DNA of 64,000 nt from Ehretia macrophylla (lineage: Eukaryota > Streptophyta > Magnoliopsida > Boraginales > Ehretiaceae): contig CM075771.1 of assembly GCA_037974665.1 (NCBI GenBank), positions 22,517,425 through 22,581,424 on the forward strand. Reading direction: 5' to 3'. The notes under the pieces were generated by a model. The model was not told where the DNA came from. It worked only from the letters and a program-made list of their open reading frames with translations, and did no database searches. Of the stretch, positions 11,629 through 22,836 are shown piece after piece. Made by a program: the position numbers and the translations under genes. Each line of letters starts with the position of its first letter. Within the stretch, counting starts at the first letter, position 1.

Positions 11629-12236
11629 TTGTTGCTGGTTGTGCTTGTTTTCCATTAAATCAAATGTGCAGAATAAGTACTCAATCACATCAGACTATAA
11701 AAAATTGAATAGCGATTAAAGATTTTGGTTCTGAATTCGAAACTTGGATACCTTTTATTATTATTTATTGATCCAGTGTGAACTAATTGCCACTAGCTGG
11801 CACAGTGACCTGTTGTAGGTTCATAGTCAGCTTGAGAAAAAAAATTATACTTGAAACTCTAAAATTAACGTAATACGAAATTTATCATTGTTTTCACAAT
11901 ACTTGGTTTATGCCAATAGTGAAACCCCTTCTAGTCTCTTGAAGGATCATTATAGGTAAAACTGTATTGCAGTCGAACTGATGTCTTGACTTGTATTTCT
12001 AGGACAGCAGCTCTCTTTCGGGTGGTTTTTGTCTGCACTGAGAAATTAAGAAAATTGCTGAAAGTCATTTGACTTCAGATTGCTGTACATATGATGTCCT
12101 GCTATAGATCCACACGTTTTTGGACAAGTTATCGAAGTCGAGGATTTCTATGAATTAGCTTGTTGCTTATGGTTCACTTTCTTGTTAAGGAAGTAGACTA
12201 ATAATAATTCACTTTTGATATTTCGACAGATACATT

Positions 12237-12308
12237 ATGACGAGTTTGAGGTTACAGGTAGTGATGCTTGTATCTGCAAATGAAGGAGAGGCAACGGTGG
12301 CGAGCTGA
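12237..12308 (+). other. uORF overlapping the AS1 start codon
   Basis: An ATG at 12237 opens a 23-codon frame ([20 protein letters not shown] then VAS) that ends at TGA 12306..12308, 26 bases past the AS1 ATG and in another frame. If the leader is spliced at the second acceptor (12257), a second in-frame ATG at 12264 still gives a 14-codon overlapping uORF. Ribosomes starting here would bypass the main start, so it could reduce AS1 translation. This is inference from sequence only. Confidence 0.5.
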
Positions 12309-13353
12309 AGAAGATGCTTTATTACGTGCTTATGTGAAGCAATATGGCCCAAAGGAGTGGCACCTTGTGTCACAGCGCATGAACACACCCCTCAATAGGG
12401 ATGCCAAAGCTTGCCTGGAAAGGTGGAAGAACTACCTGAAACCAGGCATTAAGAAGGGATCTCTCACTGAAGAGGAGCAGCGTCTTGTTATCCGCCTTCA
12501 GGCTAAACACGGCAATAAATGGAAGAAAATTGCAGCGGAAGTGCCAGGCCGAACTGCTAAGAGATTGGGCAAGTGGTGGGAAGTTTTTAAAGAGAAGCAG
12601 CAGAGAGAACAAAAGGAGAACAGCAAGATCATAGACCCGGTTGATGATAGTAAATACGAACACATTCTTGAGACCTTTGCAGAGAAGCTTGTGAAAGAGC
12701 GTACCGTCCCAGGGTATCTCATGGCTACTTCCAATGGGGGTTTTCTCCACAGCGATCCTCCAGCTACCTCTCCAGCTTTACTTCCTCCTTGGCTTTCCAA
12801 TTCCACTGCCACTTCAACTGTCAGGCCTGCATCCCCTTCGGTGACCTTAAGTCTCTCACCTACTACTATACCACCTTCGCCTGCAATCCCATGGCTACAG
12901 CCTCAGAGAGCAACTGACAATGCCCTTCATGGATTGCGCAATTTGCCCTCTCATGGAATTGCCCCTCCTTGTGCAGAAAATGCAGTGATTTCTGAACTTG
13001 TGGAATGTTGTAAAGAATTGGAAGAAGGGCATCGGGCTTGGGCAGCACATAAAAAGGAAGCAACTTGGAGGCTAAGAAGGGTAGAATTGCAACTGGAATC
13101 AGAGAAGGCAAGCAGGAAGAGGGAGAAAATGGAGGAAATAGAAGCAAAGATTAAAGCTCTTAGAGAAGAACAGAAGGTTACTCTTGATAGGATTGAAGCC
13201 GAGTACAAGGAGCAGATAGCAGGTTTAAGGAGGGACGCAGAAGCCAAGGAGCAGAAATTGGCCGAGCAATGGGCGGTGAAACACTTGCGTCTTACCAAGT
13301 TTCTGGAGCAGATGGGATGCCGATCAATACTTTCTGAGCATAATGACCGGTAG
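12280..13353 (+). CDS. AS1: ASYMMETRIC LEAVES1 / PHANTASTICA R2R3-type MYB transcription factor
   Basis: A single coding exon of 357 codons. AS1/PHAN/ROUGH SHEATH2 proteins act in the nucleus with the LOB protein AS2 to repress class I KNOX genes and to set leaf adaxial-abaxial polarity. The protein opens [20 protein letters not shown], the standard family start; the ATG is fixed by that match, since an upstream in-frame extension has no ATG. Two divergent MYB repeats fill residues 1 to about 105, with [20 protein letters not shown] across the junction and the diagnostic [20 protein letters not shown] at the end of the second. A Ser/Pro-rich middle contains PSVTLSLSP. The C-terminal part, from about 240 ([20 protein letters not shown]) to 345, is charged coiled coil ending [11 protein letters not shown], the region used for dimerisation. 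Length matches the family (about 360). No defects. The 5'UTR holds an intron and an overlapping uORF. Confidence 0.97.
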   Translation: MKERQRWRAEEDALLRAYVKQYGPKEWHLVSQRMNTPLNRDAKACLERWKNYLKPGIKKGSLTEEEQRLVIRLQAKHGNKWKKIAAEVPGRTAKRLGKWWEVFKEKQQREQKENSKIIDPVDDSKYEHILETFAEKLVKERTVPGYLMATSNGGFLHSDPPATSPALLPPWLSNSTATSTVRPASPSVTLSLSPTTIPPSPAIPWLQPQRATDNALHGLRNLPSHGIAPPCAENAVISELVECCKELEEGHRAWAAHKKEATWRLRRVELQLESEKASRKREKMEEIEAKIKALREEQKVTLDRIEAEYKEQIAGLRRDAEAKEQKLAEQWAVKHLRLTKFLEQMGCRSILSEHNDR

Positions 13354-14310
13354 AATGGTGTGCTAGTTATGGAGGGTGTACCACAATCTTTTTGGCCTTT
13401 TGGATGAATCATTCTACCCTGATAATGTGTTTTCTTGAGTGTCACTTGAATTAAACTCATGTTGCATAACTATATGTTAATTGATCTTTCATATGTAGTG
13501 TTTGTTTTTTTTTTAAATCTTAATTATGTATACCTTGGTAAACTTTCATGATGGATTGGCTGTGGTTGCTTCTCTTCGGAGACTGTGGCACCCCATTTTG
13601 CTTTTTCCATTATGTTGAATTCTACTTCAAGAAGAGATTGTTCTTCTAGACCATTGCTTGTATGTTTTTAGAAGACACTATGCTGCATCACAAATCTAAT
13701 GGTCCATGATATACAATCTTTAAATAAATCTTACCCGGAGATATGACACCTTAATTTTCTTGAGTGGTACTTGATCGGTACATTTCAAGGTCAACGAAAG
13801 ATTGGTCTCTGGATCAAAAGTGCATTAATGGAAATTGACATGGCTTTTGCACAAAATGTGGCCATAACCAAACTGAAAAACCAAGGAAAAATTAAAAGAA
13901 TTTCATATCATTACCAATTTTGCTCCTACTCAAGCTAAAAGCACTTCAAATGCTGAAAAAATAACTGAAGCACTAAATCAGCCACCAGGGGAAAAACAGA
14001 ATAAATCAAACAACGAATAACAATTTCTTTAAATAAATCTCTAAACTGCAATGCAGTAGGATCACGGATAGGTACAAGGAGAGCAGAAGGGGTGAAAAAA
14101 GGAGAGAGAAGAAGAAGAAACGAAAAAAGAGATCTTGTGAGGATGTTCTAGCTAACATGCAAAGGAAGAGGCTTGGATCTTCCTGCAACTGTGACAACGA
14201 ATAACATAACGAACTATTTAACATGTCACTATGTCAGATAACCAAATGACACACCTCTAATGGTGATATTGAAAGTGTGAACTCTACAAAACTGAACTGT
14301 TGCGCCTTGT
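13354..14310. other. Convergent 3' region between AS1 and the MAIN-like gene
   Basis: Holds the 3' ends of two convergent genes. AATAAA-type signals on the plus strand (for example near 13721) may serve AS1. Minus-strand signals for the MAIN-like gene are less clear. No other gene is seen. Confidence 0.4.
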
Positions 14311-16690
14311 TTAAACTAGAACACCATAATCACTCTGATGTGCAACATCCTCGCTAGTTTCCAGAGAGGATTGGGGAACCTCAATAGCAGCATGAGGCCT
14401 TGGTACAGTACTTTCGTTCCCTCCTTGTGAAAGCTCATCGTCATCAGCTTCCTCAACTGCATGATGGAAACACGAGTCATCAACCTCATTAGCGGCATCA
14501 TAGAGCTGCACTCCATCAACCTTGTTAGCCACATGAGACAATTGTGCATCATCACTCTCACTAGCTGGAATGCATAGATGTGGATGATCAGTCTCATTGT
14601 CCATGTGATATAAATGAGTATGCTCAACTGCATATAAGCGGGACTGAACATTTGGACCAGATGTATAATAATGCTCTGAATCTTCTTTCCTTCTGCGTTT
14701 TCCCATGCCCTTCCTTCTTACCCTCTCTTTTCCTCTCATCTTTTTTCCATCTTCATCTTGTGAGTTGGATACAACTACTGTAGAACTTCCAACCTGATCC
14801 CTCAAGCATTCATGTGCAATATACCGGATTCTTGTCACTGATTGTAGTTGCTGGTCATCCATCCCATGAGCTGAAAGGGTATCTGCCAGATGTGCAATCT
14901 CCCTCAATGCTGAATTCTGTATTCAATATTCAACAGTACACAATTAAAAATGACGAGGATGAAAGTAGTGAGAACCAAAATCTAAGTTATGCTTATCACT
15001 GTAAAATGCTTACCATCCTCTGGAACTCTGATGAGATTGGAATAGGTCTTCCTACCAATCTGCGAGTGATTCTCAAGTACCACTGCATATATTCACTCTC
15101 CTCTATATCTTCTTCAGCCTCCACAATATGAAAACGACGATTTGTCCATTCACTAAGCTCTGCCTCCATTTTTGTGGAGAGGTCGACGCCACCATCAACC
15201 CCACGGCTCTTCCTCTCCCATCTCTGCACATCATCTGGGATAGTTTGAGGCATGCCAAACTGCCTTAGGCAGCGATCAGGGAGGTGCCTTTCTGCCTTGT
15301 CAAAACATATCAACATCGTCTTTGCTCTCCCAAGAATGAGATTACTTAGAATATTTTCTGGTATCACAGTACGACTTATATTTGCATAGGGACACCAGTC
15401 AACCTAAATGTAAATATAAAAGCAATTCCAATATCAAGCCCAGACAACAGAAAAGAAAAGAAGATTGCCCCGATCCAAGTGAACGAGTAACTTCTTGTCT
15501 TATGAACTTACATCAGATGGCTTTAGAGAGTCCAATGCTTTACGATAGAAGGCTACATCACGGTTTGAAGTCGGACTGCTTTGTTTCCCTTTCCACCTAA
15601 GTACAAATGGAAAACATTCATGGATTGGATCATGATGAAGTCTTGGTCGGCCGACATTCAGGTGATAATAACTCCAGCTCTACAAAAGAGAGAACTAATC
15701 ATAGGTGGATTTATGTAATATATCATCTGGCAAAAATGCAATCACTGGAATATCACAAGATGCTACCAGGGGACCACATCTCCCACTAATTTGCTTTTGT
15801 AAGAGCCAAAATTACAAAGTGAAAAACTAAAAAACGAGTCAACTAAAACCCACCTGTAGCAGTGTTAAACAGCCACTGATCGTGCTTTGAGATTTGAGGG
15901 ACGCATTACCAAGTGCTCTATACAAGAACGATAATGCTGCTGCACCCCAAGCATACTTCCCAGCTTCATCAAAATTTTCAAACAAAGGGAGGTACATAAC
16001 AGGGACCTTGTTACCAGTGGTGGTTGAAAAAATGGTACTACCCATAAGGTAAAGAAGGTAAGCACGTGTATGGTGCTCAACCTCTTCTATTGAGGCATCT
16101 TCCAGGCACTGGGAGAAGGTCTCCTTCAACCAACTAAGCTTCACCATCCCACCACTTGTGTACCCAGGATCTGGGGCTCTTCCCAAGTATCTGACACAAA
16201 CTGCATCGCAGGAGGTATGTGTTACACCTATAACAGGTTCTCCGTCAATTGGCAGCCCAAGTAGGTAAGCAACATCTTCAAGAGTTACCGTCATCTCTCC
16301 AACAGTCAAATGAAATGTGTTTGTTTCTCTTCTCCATCTCTCAACCAGAGCAGATATGAGTGGATTATCTAAACTAATAGCAGGTATTAACCTTAAGTAG
16401 CCAAATCCAGCCTTCTTTACTAATTCAATCTGTTTTTCTGTGAGCTTCCACCTGTCAAGCTTTGATGTGTGTTCATGGCATCTAAGTGCACCACGCTCCT
16501 GTAGGTTTCATATAATATTAGAGCAAGTTATTTCAACCTAATAATAGTAAATCTTCTCAGAAACTGGAAAAAGGTAAAAGAGTTTCATGGGAAACACCTG
16601 CCCCTCCCAAATTGTAGTCGAAACATGCTTATCTTGATCATACAAAACAGAATCATCAATTGGTCCAGGGTTGGAAGCATAAAAGTCCAT
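14311..16690 (-). CDS. MAIN-LIKE 2 type protein with plant mobile domain (PMD)
   Basis: Five exons on the minus strand: 16690..16598, 16498..15854, 15679..15512, 15403..15014 and 14916..14311 (TAA at 14313..14311), all phase 0, giving 633 residues. The plant mobile domain (about residues 30-390) includes LYDQDKHVSTTIWEGQERGA, PAISLDNPLISALVERWRRE, TVGEMTVTLEDVAYLLGLPI and VPVMYLPLFENFDEAGKYAW. Nuclear MAIN/MAIL proteins are needed for meristem maintenance and transposon silencing, the better studied ones together with a PP7-like phosphatase; the domain is shared with transposons. After the domain comes a basic nuclear-localisation-like stretch (KKMRGKERVRRKGMGKRRRK) and an acidic tail with repeated ANEVDD/ANKVDG-like units. 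The basic block and length resemble Arabidopsis MAIL2 most. No transposon ends flank the gene and the reading frame is intact, so it looks like a resident host gene. Confidence 0.92.
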
Positions 16691-16719
16691 TTTTTCACCA
16701 CAAACTACATCCACCCAAA

Positions 16720-19700
16720 CTGCAATAACAGTAAAAAGGATTAGAAATGGAAGTCTTGTGAATTCCACGGCAGTGGATAATTCTAGTGATGAACTATAAA
16801 AGACAGGGAGAGAGGGACAGAGAGAGATGTGTAGAAATACCATATCAGTTTATGAGATTTTATATATACATGGCTTCAAAATTCAACCTCAAAATTTATA
16901 ACATATTTACATATGACGCACACAAGGAACCACCCCCGAGGTAGGGAATGCAGTTGCTAAGATTATTGATGATTGGGGGGAATCCACAAGAAGATGTACT
17001 AGATATCAACAAGAGAAGATCGTTGTGCGACATTTATTAATATATGCTGATGGACTTCCACTGCTTCAGAAAACACAGTATGAGCATGAAATTTCTTGTG
17101 ATTTTCAACCACTTGATTCCAAAACGATGGAAAGAACTGGGACTATTACCTTTAACATATAATCATTCCCACTAATTTAAAAGATAAGAGAAATGGAATG
17201 TCTAAAAAGGGATGAGAGCCACTTCCATTGGCAGGGCAGAAGCAATTTGCAGATTGAATTTCCTTATTAAGCATTTAAAAGGGAACAAATGGGGATATTA
17301 TATTGGGCTCCACAATCACGTTAGGTGCACTATTAATTTTGTGTCCTAATTCGAAAAATAGTTGTCAGAAGAAATAAGAGTCCACAACATCAGGTATTGA
17401 TCAATTAACTTGACAGGGAGCAGAAAATGAAGCAGATTTAGCAATTTCAGTAAGGCTATCCAACCACCGTTGCACAATCACTATGAAGTACTTTTGGTAT
17501 GATTGGCTGGTGATCTACAATACTGAGTAAAATTTAACTATGACCTGATATTCTAACATAGGAACGATTATCCTACCCATGCACTTCAAGTTACAAAGAA
17601 AACGTATAGGAAAGACAACCTAATAAAAAAACGGAGCATGTCTAAGAGTCATAAGACAACCTAATTGAAAAGTCCTAGAAGAGGAATATCGCCATATCCT
17701 CCTGAAAAAAGAATCCAGAATCTATGGTTGGTGGGATTTAGGTCAAAATAAGTAAATAAACAATTTCCAATTGAAGTATTCATTAATGGGCATGGACTGT
17801 TACTACTCCAGGACACAATATCACCTTACAATCATACTATTTACTCAGCTATTAAATCTCCAACTCTATATAAACCAAACCAAATCAAGCCTTGTGTTTG
17901 CAATTAATCAATATTAAGGATGTGAAGAATATACTAGTTAAGACTAAAACAGTATTAAGAAACTAACTAGTTATAATAATAGAGGTCAAGAGATTTAATG
18001 TTAGGTAACAAGAGTTGAGAACATGACCTTTGTACTGCCCAGAAAACAAAAGAACTATTATGTGATGCAGATATCATAAAGAAAACAGTTGATGTAACTG
18101 CATCATTGAACACTAAAACTTGCATTTTATTCTCAGTGAGAGTAGGCTCAACACTGATGGTGAACCAGTAGTCATCTATACTTCTCTTCTATTTCAAAAC
18201 TTGATAATCTATTCGGAGTAAACATTAAACAAAATCATGTATCGATCTAATATTGTGCTAGGACTATATAACAGTGCAGAAGACAAGCATTATCCACTTT
18301 ATCTAAGATCCTCTAAAACGAGAAACTACAACATGATGAGAAATTCATAACACAGTTATTAGCATAAAGTATTATTACGTACATGTCATGCAAAATTTAC
18401 CATAAAGAAAAAGCAATAGCGTTTAGCAAAATAATTGGAAATTCTGCTATATATTCAGATAAAAAAATTTCATAACTTTGTTGCAGTAAACATAAAATAA
18501 ACACAGATATTTAAGGTGAATACTAGGGTACGTGTCGCTTATCAGATATAAACAAACACGTTTGCATGTAGTGGCGATAATTTTACTCAAACTCGAGACT
18601 TGCCCAAAATGATCTTCATTTTCCCTTGTAAATGATACATGATGAAGAATTTAACAACTTGCCTCTTAATGTAACAATCAAAGAATCCCAAATTTCATCG
18701 AATTATAATATAGTACAATTAAATCAAAGAGAAAGAAGAACACATAAGGGTAAAAAAAGAAAAAGATAAGCAAAACCCATGACTTCAAAAATAAATCACA
18801 AAAACTCAGAGTAAACATGCATCTAAAATTCTGAAGAATGCCAAGAATACAAACATTTTCTGTGCTTTCACTCTCCACATCTGTGTACGTTCAGATAAAT
18901 TACCATACATATGTGAAGGGGTTTGCTACAGGCTTTTCAAGAAAGGCATTTTATACTAATCTTCATGTTACTTTGTAAACATCAAAATGAGAGCACTAAA
19001 CTACTAGACTTTAGCGGGGAAAAGAAAAGGAATTTGAGAAGTAAACATTACAATTGGATAGAAAGTTAGTACATTTTGGAAATCTAGAAATAATATGTGG
19101 AAACAAGTACGCATATGTTTACAGGTACAATAAATGTGCACACACCTTTGTATCAAAAAATTAAGCAGCAGAAAACAACAAGTTAAAGGTATGCAAATGC
19201 TCTAAGCATGACATTCGCAGAGATGTCCATAGGTGGCTTTGAATTTGCTTAAAAACTGGCAGTCTCTTAGCAAACGGGAAAATCCAATATCTAATATAGT
19301 CTTCACTATCCTAGTAAAATTTTGTTCTCAGCGAGAACAAGCTGAACAGAGACCACGGAGCAGAACACATACATTCTTTTCTTGTAAAATCAAACATTAT
19401 CATCCATTCAGAACATTCTGATTAATATACAATGACAACGGATACGAGCATCATCAGCATTATCTCGTATTCCCTAAATTCAGAGACAATCACCAGCAAA
19501 AAGCATTACTACACCTATGTCATGCAGATGGGAATAATCTAAATTCAATCAATCCTTCATTTTCGGACCATATATTTGTATATTATGAAAACTATAAACT
19601 AACACAGGCTTTAACCCTCAATTCTATACCAAATTGCTCATATATACTCCTAATAATTCTATTCAAACTCGAAAACTTGCAATTTAATCTTCTATTTAAA

Positions 19701-19881
19701 ATTAATCCACGATTAAAATTTGAGGCTCCACTTATTTTCAGGTTAAAATTGAAAAACAGAAAAAAAAAAATCCATTTTTTTAATACAACAGAGGAATCTC
19801 TTATTACAACGGACTGTTACAATCAGGAAAAAAAAAAAAAAAACTTCATGATGCAATAATAGCAAATATTGAGAAGATTAC
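16720..19881 (-). other. Large 5'UTR intron of the MAIN-like gene (predicted)
   Basis: The acceptor TTACTGTTATTGCAG ends at 16720, 29 bases ahead of the MAIN-like ATG. A good donor (TTTTGAG|GTAATC) lies at 19882/19881, next to a leader-like exon. Between them the 3.16 kb is AT-rich and shows no coding exons on either strand, consistent with one long leader intron. RNA evidence is needed to confirm it, so the call is inference. Confidence 0.5.
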
Positions 19882-20170
19882 CTCAAAACACCTCTACGGT
19901 CCCGTATACATACAGAGGATAAGTATAATTGCGTTACTCTACAGCTAGGGTTCAAAGATTACAATAATTGTGATGGAAAAAGTCGATTACATTTTGGAGA
20001 AATAGGGACTAGAAATTAAATGTAAAAAGCCAAAAGGTGTAAATAATAAATGTGTATAGGCAGAAAATAGGAAAAGGAAAAATATTATCACCACCGGCGA
20101 GATGGCAAAGAGATTAGGGCGTGGTAACCGGTAACCGGTAACCGACCACAGTAAGAGTGTGTGGGCCTTA
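19882..20170 (-). promoter_or_regulatory. Probable first exon and promoter of the MAIN-like gene
   Basis: The stretch ending at the 19882 donor is the likely leader exon. Just upstream, 20125..20146 holds a run of three GGTAACC units (each overlapping the next by the shared G), which contrasts with the AT-rich surroundings and may be a protein-binding array. GC content rises locally here. No TATA box was fixed. Confidence 0.35.
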
Positions 20171-20964
20171 GCATCACTGTTTCTTTCTCACTGTTTTTTT
20201 TTGTTTTGTTTCGTTTCTTGTCTTTTTATTTTTATTTTCTTCTCTCTCTCTTTTTATTTTCATGTCTTTATATGAAGTTCTTAAGAAAAAACCTATTTCT
20301 GACTTTTCACCAAATTTCCTCTCTCCATGTGAATTGTGATGTCCAGCATAGGGGAAGTTTCTTAAACTCTTATTTAGAATATGGCACCCCGATAATGTTA
20401 CCACATCGATCATCTAAAAGTTTAAAGTGTTCAATAGTAATTTATTATTTATATTATTTATCATCTTCAACACGTAGCAGTGAGTTTTGAATCTAGTAGA
20501 AAATATGTAATGTTCAAGAAAAATATTATTTAAGAAAGTATAGAGTTAACTTGGGTAAGAATGGTTCCTATCAATTGAGCTTGTGGTATGCTTCTAATAA
20601 TGTATGCTTTATACATGAATACATTTTCCTTTTTAATAGAAGGGGGGTAAAGCCGAAAATACAATGTCAAATTACACCATTTATCTAAGGGATGTTTTAC
20701 CTTTTCTTTTATGCATGAATACTTTGACTAACTAGGGACATAACTCATTAATGAGTCGTATAAGTTTCTCGCTTATGTTACCATATACTAAGTCTAGATT
20801 TAGTACTAGTCGAGGTTTAATTCCTTGGTTTCTATTATTTTAGTGACTAGTTGTATTTATAACTACACATATTATGTTAGTTTGAGTGATCAAATTATTT
20901 TATCTAATACTTGCTACTTATTAATGGAATTTTCATGCATGCTTTCTTATAATTTGAGTAAATA
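20171..20964. other. Intergenic, no gene seen
   Basis: T-rich sequence with TCTCTC runs near 20240. No exon, RNA gene or element terminus was identified before the LINE target site at 20965. Confidence 0.4.
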
Positions 20965-22104
20965 AAATTACGTAATTTCATCCATCATCGTATCGGCGGA
21001 CTCCAGTTGGACTTGGAGGAACTCCTTAAGCTCAGACCTTTGGTTCGTGATTTCATCCATTATCATATCGGCGATGGTCGTAGCACCTTCTTTTGACATG
21101 ACAATTGGCACCCCGAGGGATGGTTATCTCATTTCTACAACCACTGCACCCTCTTTTGGCACAGTGGAGTCTCGGATGTCATTTCTGACAATACTTGGAA
21201 TTGGCCTACCCACCCTCAAGACTTTGCCCGCCTTGACCCCTCATTGCATGTCATGCTCTCCTAATCGGCTGTTCATGATTCCTTTGTCTGGTCTCTCGCA
21301 TCTAATGGCATTTTCTCATTTAGGAAAGCTTGGGAGTTTGTCCGTGAAAAAGACCTTCATGTTAATTGGCACTCTATTGTCTGGTTCCCCTATAATATTT
21401 TCAGGCACAGTTTCATCCCTTGGCTTGCATGCCTTGACCATCTTGCAACAAGATATCGTCCTCTCTGCTAAGGTTCCATCAACCATGCACACTGCATCTT
21501 TTGCCACCAAGCATTAGACACTAGAGATCACCTCTTCTTCAAATGTTGTTTCACAAAAAGAATTTGGAAGGGAAGTTTAATGTTTATCCTTATTGATGCT
21601 TCTATCTTCACTTTTGATGATATTATTAAGCTTGACTCTTCTCTTGCAGATAGAAACAACATTAAGGAGTATCTCTTCCATCTGATCCTGGGTGCATCAA
21701 TTTATCATATCTGAATCGAGAGGAATAGCAGGTTGTTTAGAGACGAGGCATCGACCAAGGAGGAGATTCTCATGCACATCCAAGATGAAGCGTCTCTGAA
21801 AGTCCATGTTAGAAGACCTTTTAAGTTGTCTTCCATTAATAGTCATTTCTTGTGTAGAGCATGTATTGACTCCAAGTTGTCTTGATTTTGTTTGGATTTG
21901 AGCGTCATTTGTGGCTTTGGCTTTGTCTTTGTCTTTTGTGGCTTTGTTTCTTTCTTGTCATTTCTATGAGTAGTTTTGTTATTTTGATCGTTAGGATGCT
22001 CATGAATTTGGCTTTTGATGTACTTTTAACACTTGTTTTCTTTTCTTCCTTTTAATAAAACTTTCTCATTGATTCTTCTGCAAAAAAAAAAAAAATTACT
22101 TAAT
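20965..22104 (+). mobile_element. 5'-truncated LINE (non-LTR retrotransposon) with target-site duplication
   Basis: The body (about 20977..22092) retains, in broken frames, the end of a reverse transcriptase ORF: near 21016, LEELLKLRPLVRDFIHYHIG followed by DGRSTFF and a stop where Trp is expected, then HDNWHPEGWLSHF. Around 21380 a zf-RVT-like segment includes VWFPYNIFRHSFIPWLACLD and later CIFCHQALDTRDHLFFKCCF. It ends in a run of 13-14 As at 22082..22095. The flanks AAATTACGTAAT (20965..20976) and AAATTACTTAAT (22093..22104) form a 12-bp duplication with one mismatch, typical of LINE insertion. Stops and frameshifts show it is dead. About 24 bp near its 5' end (TTTCATCCAT-ATC-TATCGGCG) occurs twice, 78 bp apart. 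Confidence 0.8.
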
Positions 22105-22836
22105 CCTCTACATCTAAATGATCTCCTTGTTAGGGCAACTGTTTTACTAAAACCTAATAGAACCACTAAAAATTGTGGAGAAAAAAGAGATGCAGAAGTA
22201 TATATATACATGATCACAAGCTTGTGGTAGTGATGCACAATAGAGAATATAATGCAAATATTTTCTCTTACAAACGTAAGAGATAATTCTAACCTAATTC
22301 TCAATGACGCTGATCATATACATGCTACCATCTATTTTCGAAGATCAACTAAATGAATATATATATATATCTTTTTACTTTTGTTGAACTAAAAGAATGA
22401 AATATACGTTTATTCCAATCATCAGAAAAACCATTTTTTCATGTTTGATTTTCTTTTAAAGGTGAAGTTATAAACAAGGAAAAAGATAGCAATGCAACAT
22501 TGTAAATTAAACATTCAAAAATACCAACAATAATATATAATTGTTGACTCCATTAGAAACATTAATTTTTACATAAAACAAGTCATGTCTCTCCTCTAAT
22601 CAAACTTCTTCCATGGCTGCAGGATCCTACAGATATTAGGCAAATAATTTTCTCATTCATTTTCTCGTTCTTCTTCCCCAATCTCCTTCCTGAGTCATTC
22701 CTCCATACCTCCTGCAAAAATTATACGTATGGAGCCGATTATGTTACAATATTATAAGAAGATTTTGAAGTACTTCAATATAATTGTTCTAAAAAATAAT
22801 GATATCTATACCTATTTGCATCCTGCCATTGCATTC
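22105..22836. other. 3' flank of the MBD-like gene
   Basis: AT-rich sequence between the LINE and the MBD-like stop codon. It should contain that gene's minus-strand 3'UTR. Nothing else is supported. Confidence 0.35.

Larger units (their letters stand above)
10616..12279 (+). promoter_or_regulatory. AS1: AS1 leader: pyrimidine-rich start region, 5'UTR exon and 5'UTR intron
   Basis: A pyrimidine patch with CTCTCACTCTCACTCTCACC repeats at about 10619..10660 marks the likely transcription start area; no clear TATA box is seen. A leader exon probably ends at a good donor (ACT|GTAAGC) at 10859/10860. The intron runs about 1.37 kb to the acceptor TTTCGACAG ending at 12229. A second possible acceptor (GGTTACAG) ends at 12257. 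Arabidopsis AS1 also has an intron in its 5'UTR and an intron-free coding region, which supports this reading. The intron contains an antisense tRNA-Phe-like gene. Confidence 0.6.

Noticed and set aside
14006..14224. Minus-strand open frame near the 3' end of the MAIN-like gene
   Set aside because: It lies in the 3' flank, is low-complexity and is not joined to any exon chain.
21047..21517. 156-codon plus-strand open frame as a separate gene
   Set aside because: It is an out-of-frame reading of the LINE body; the meaningful frames carry reverse-transcriptase and zf-RVT remnants.
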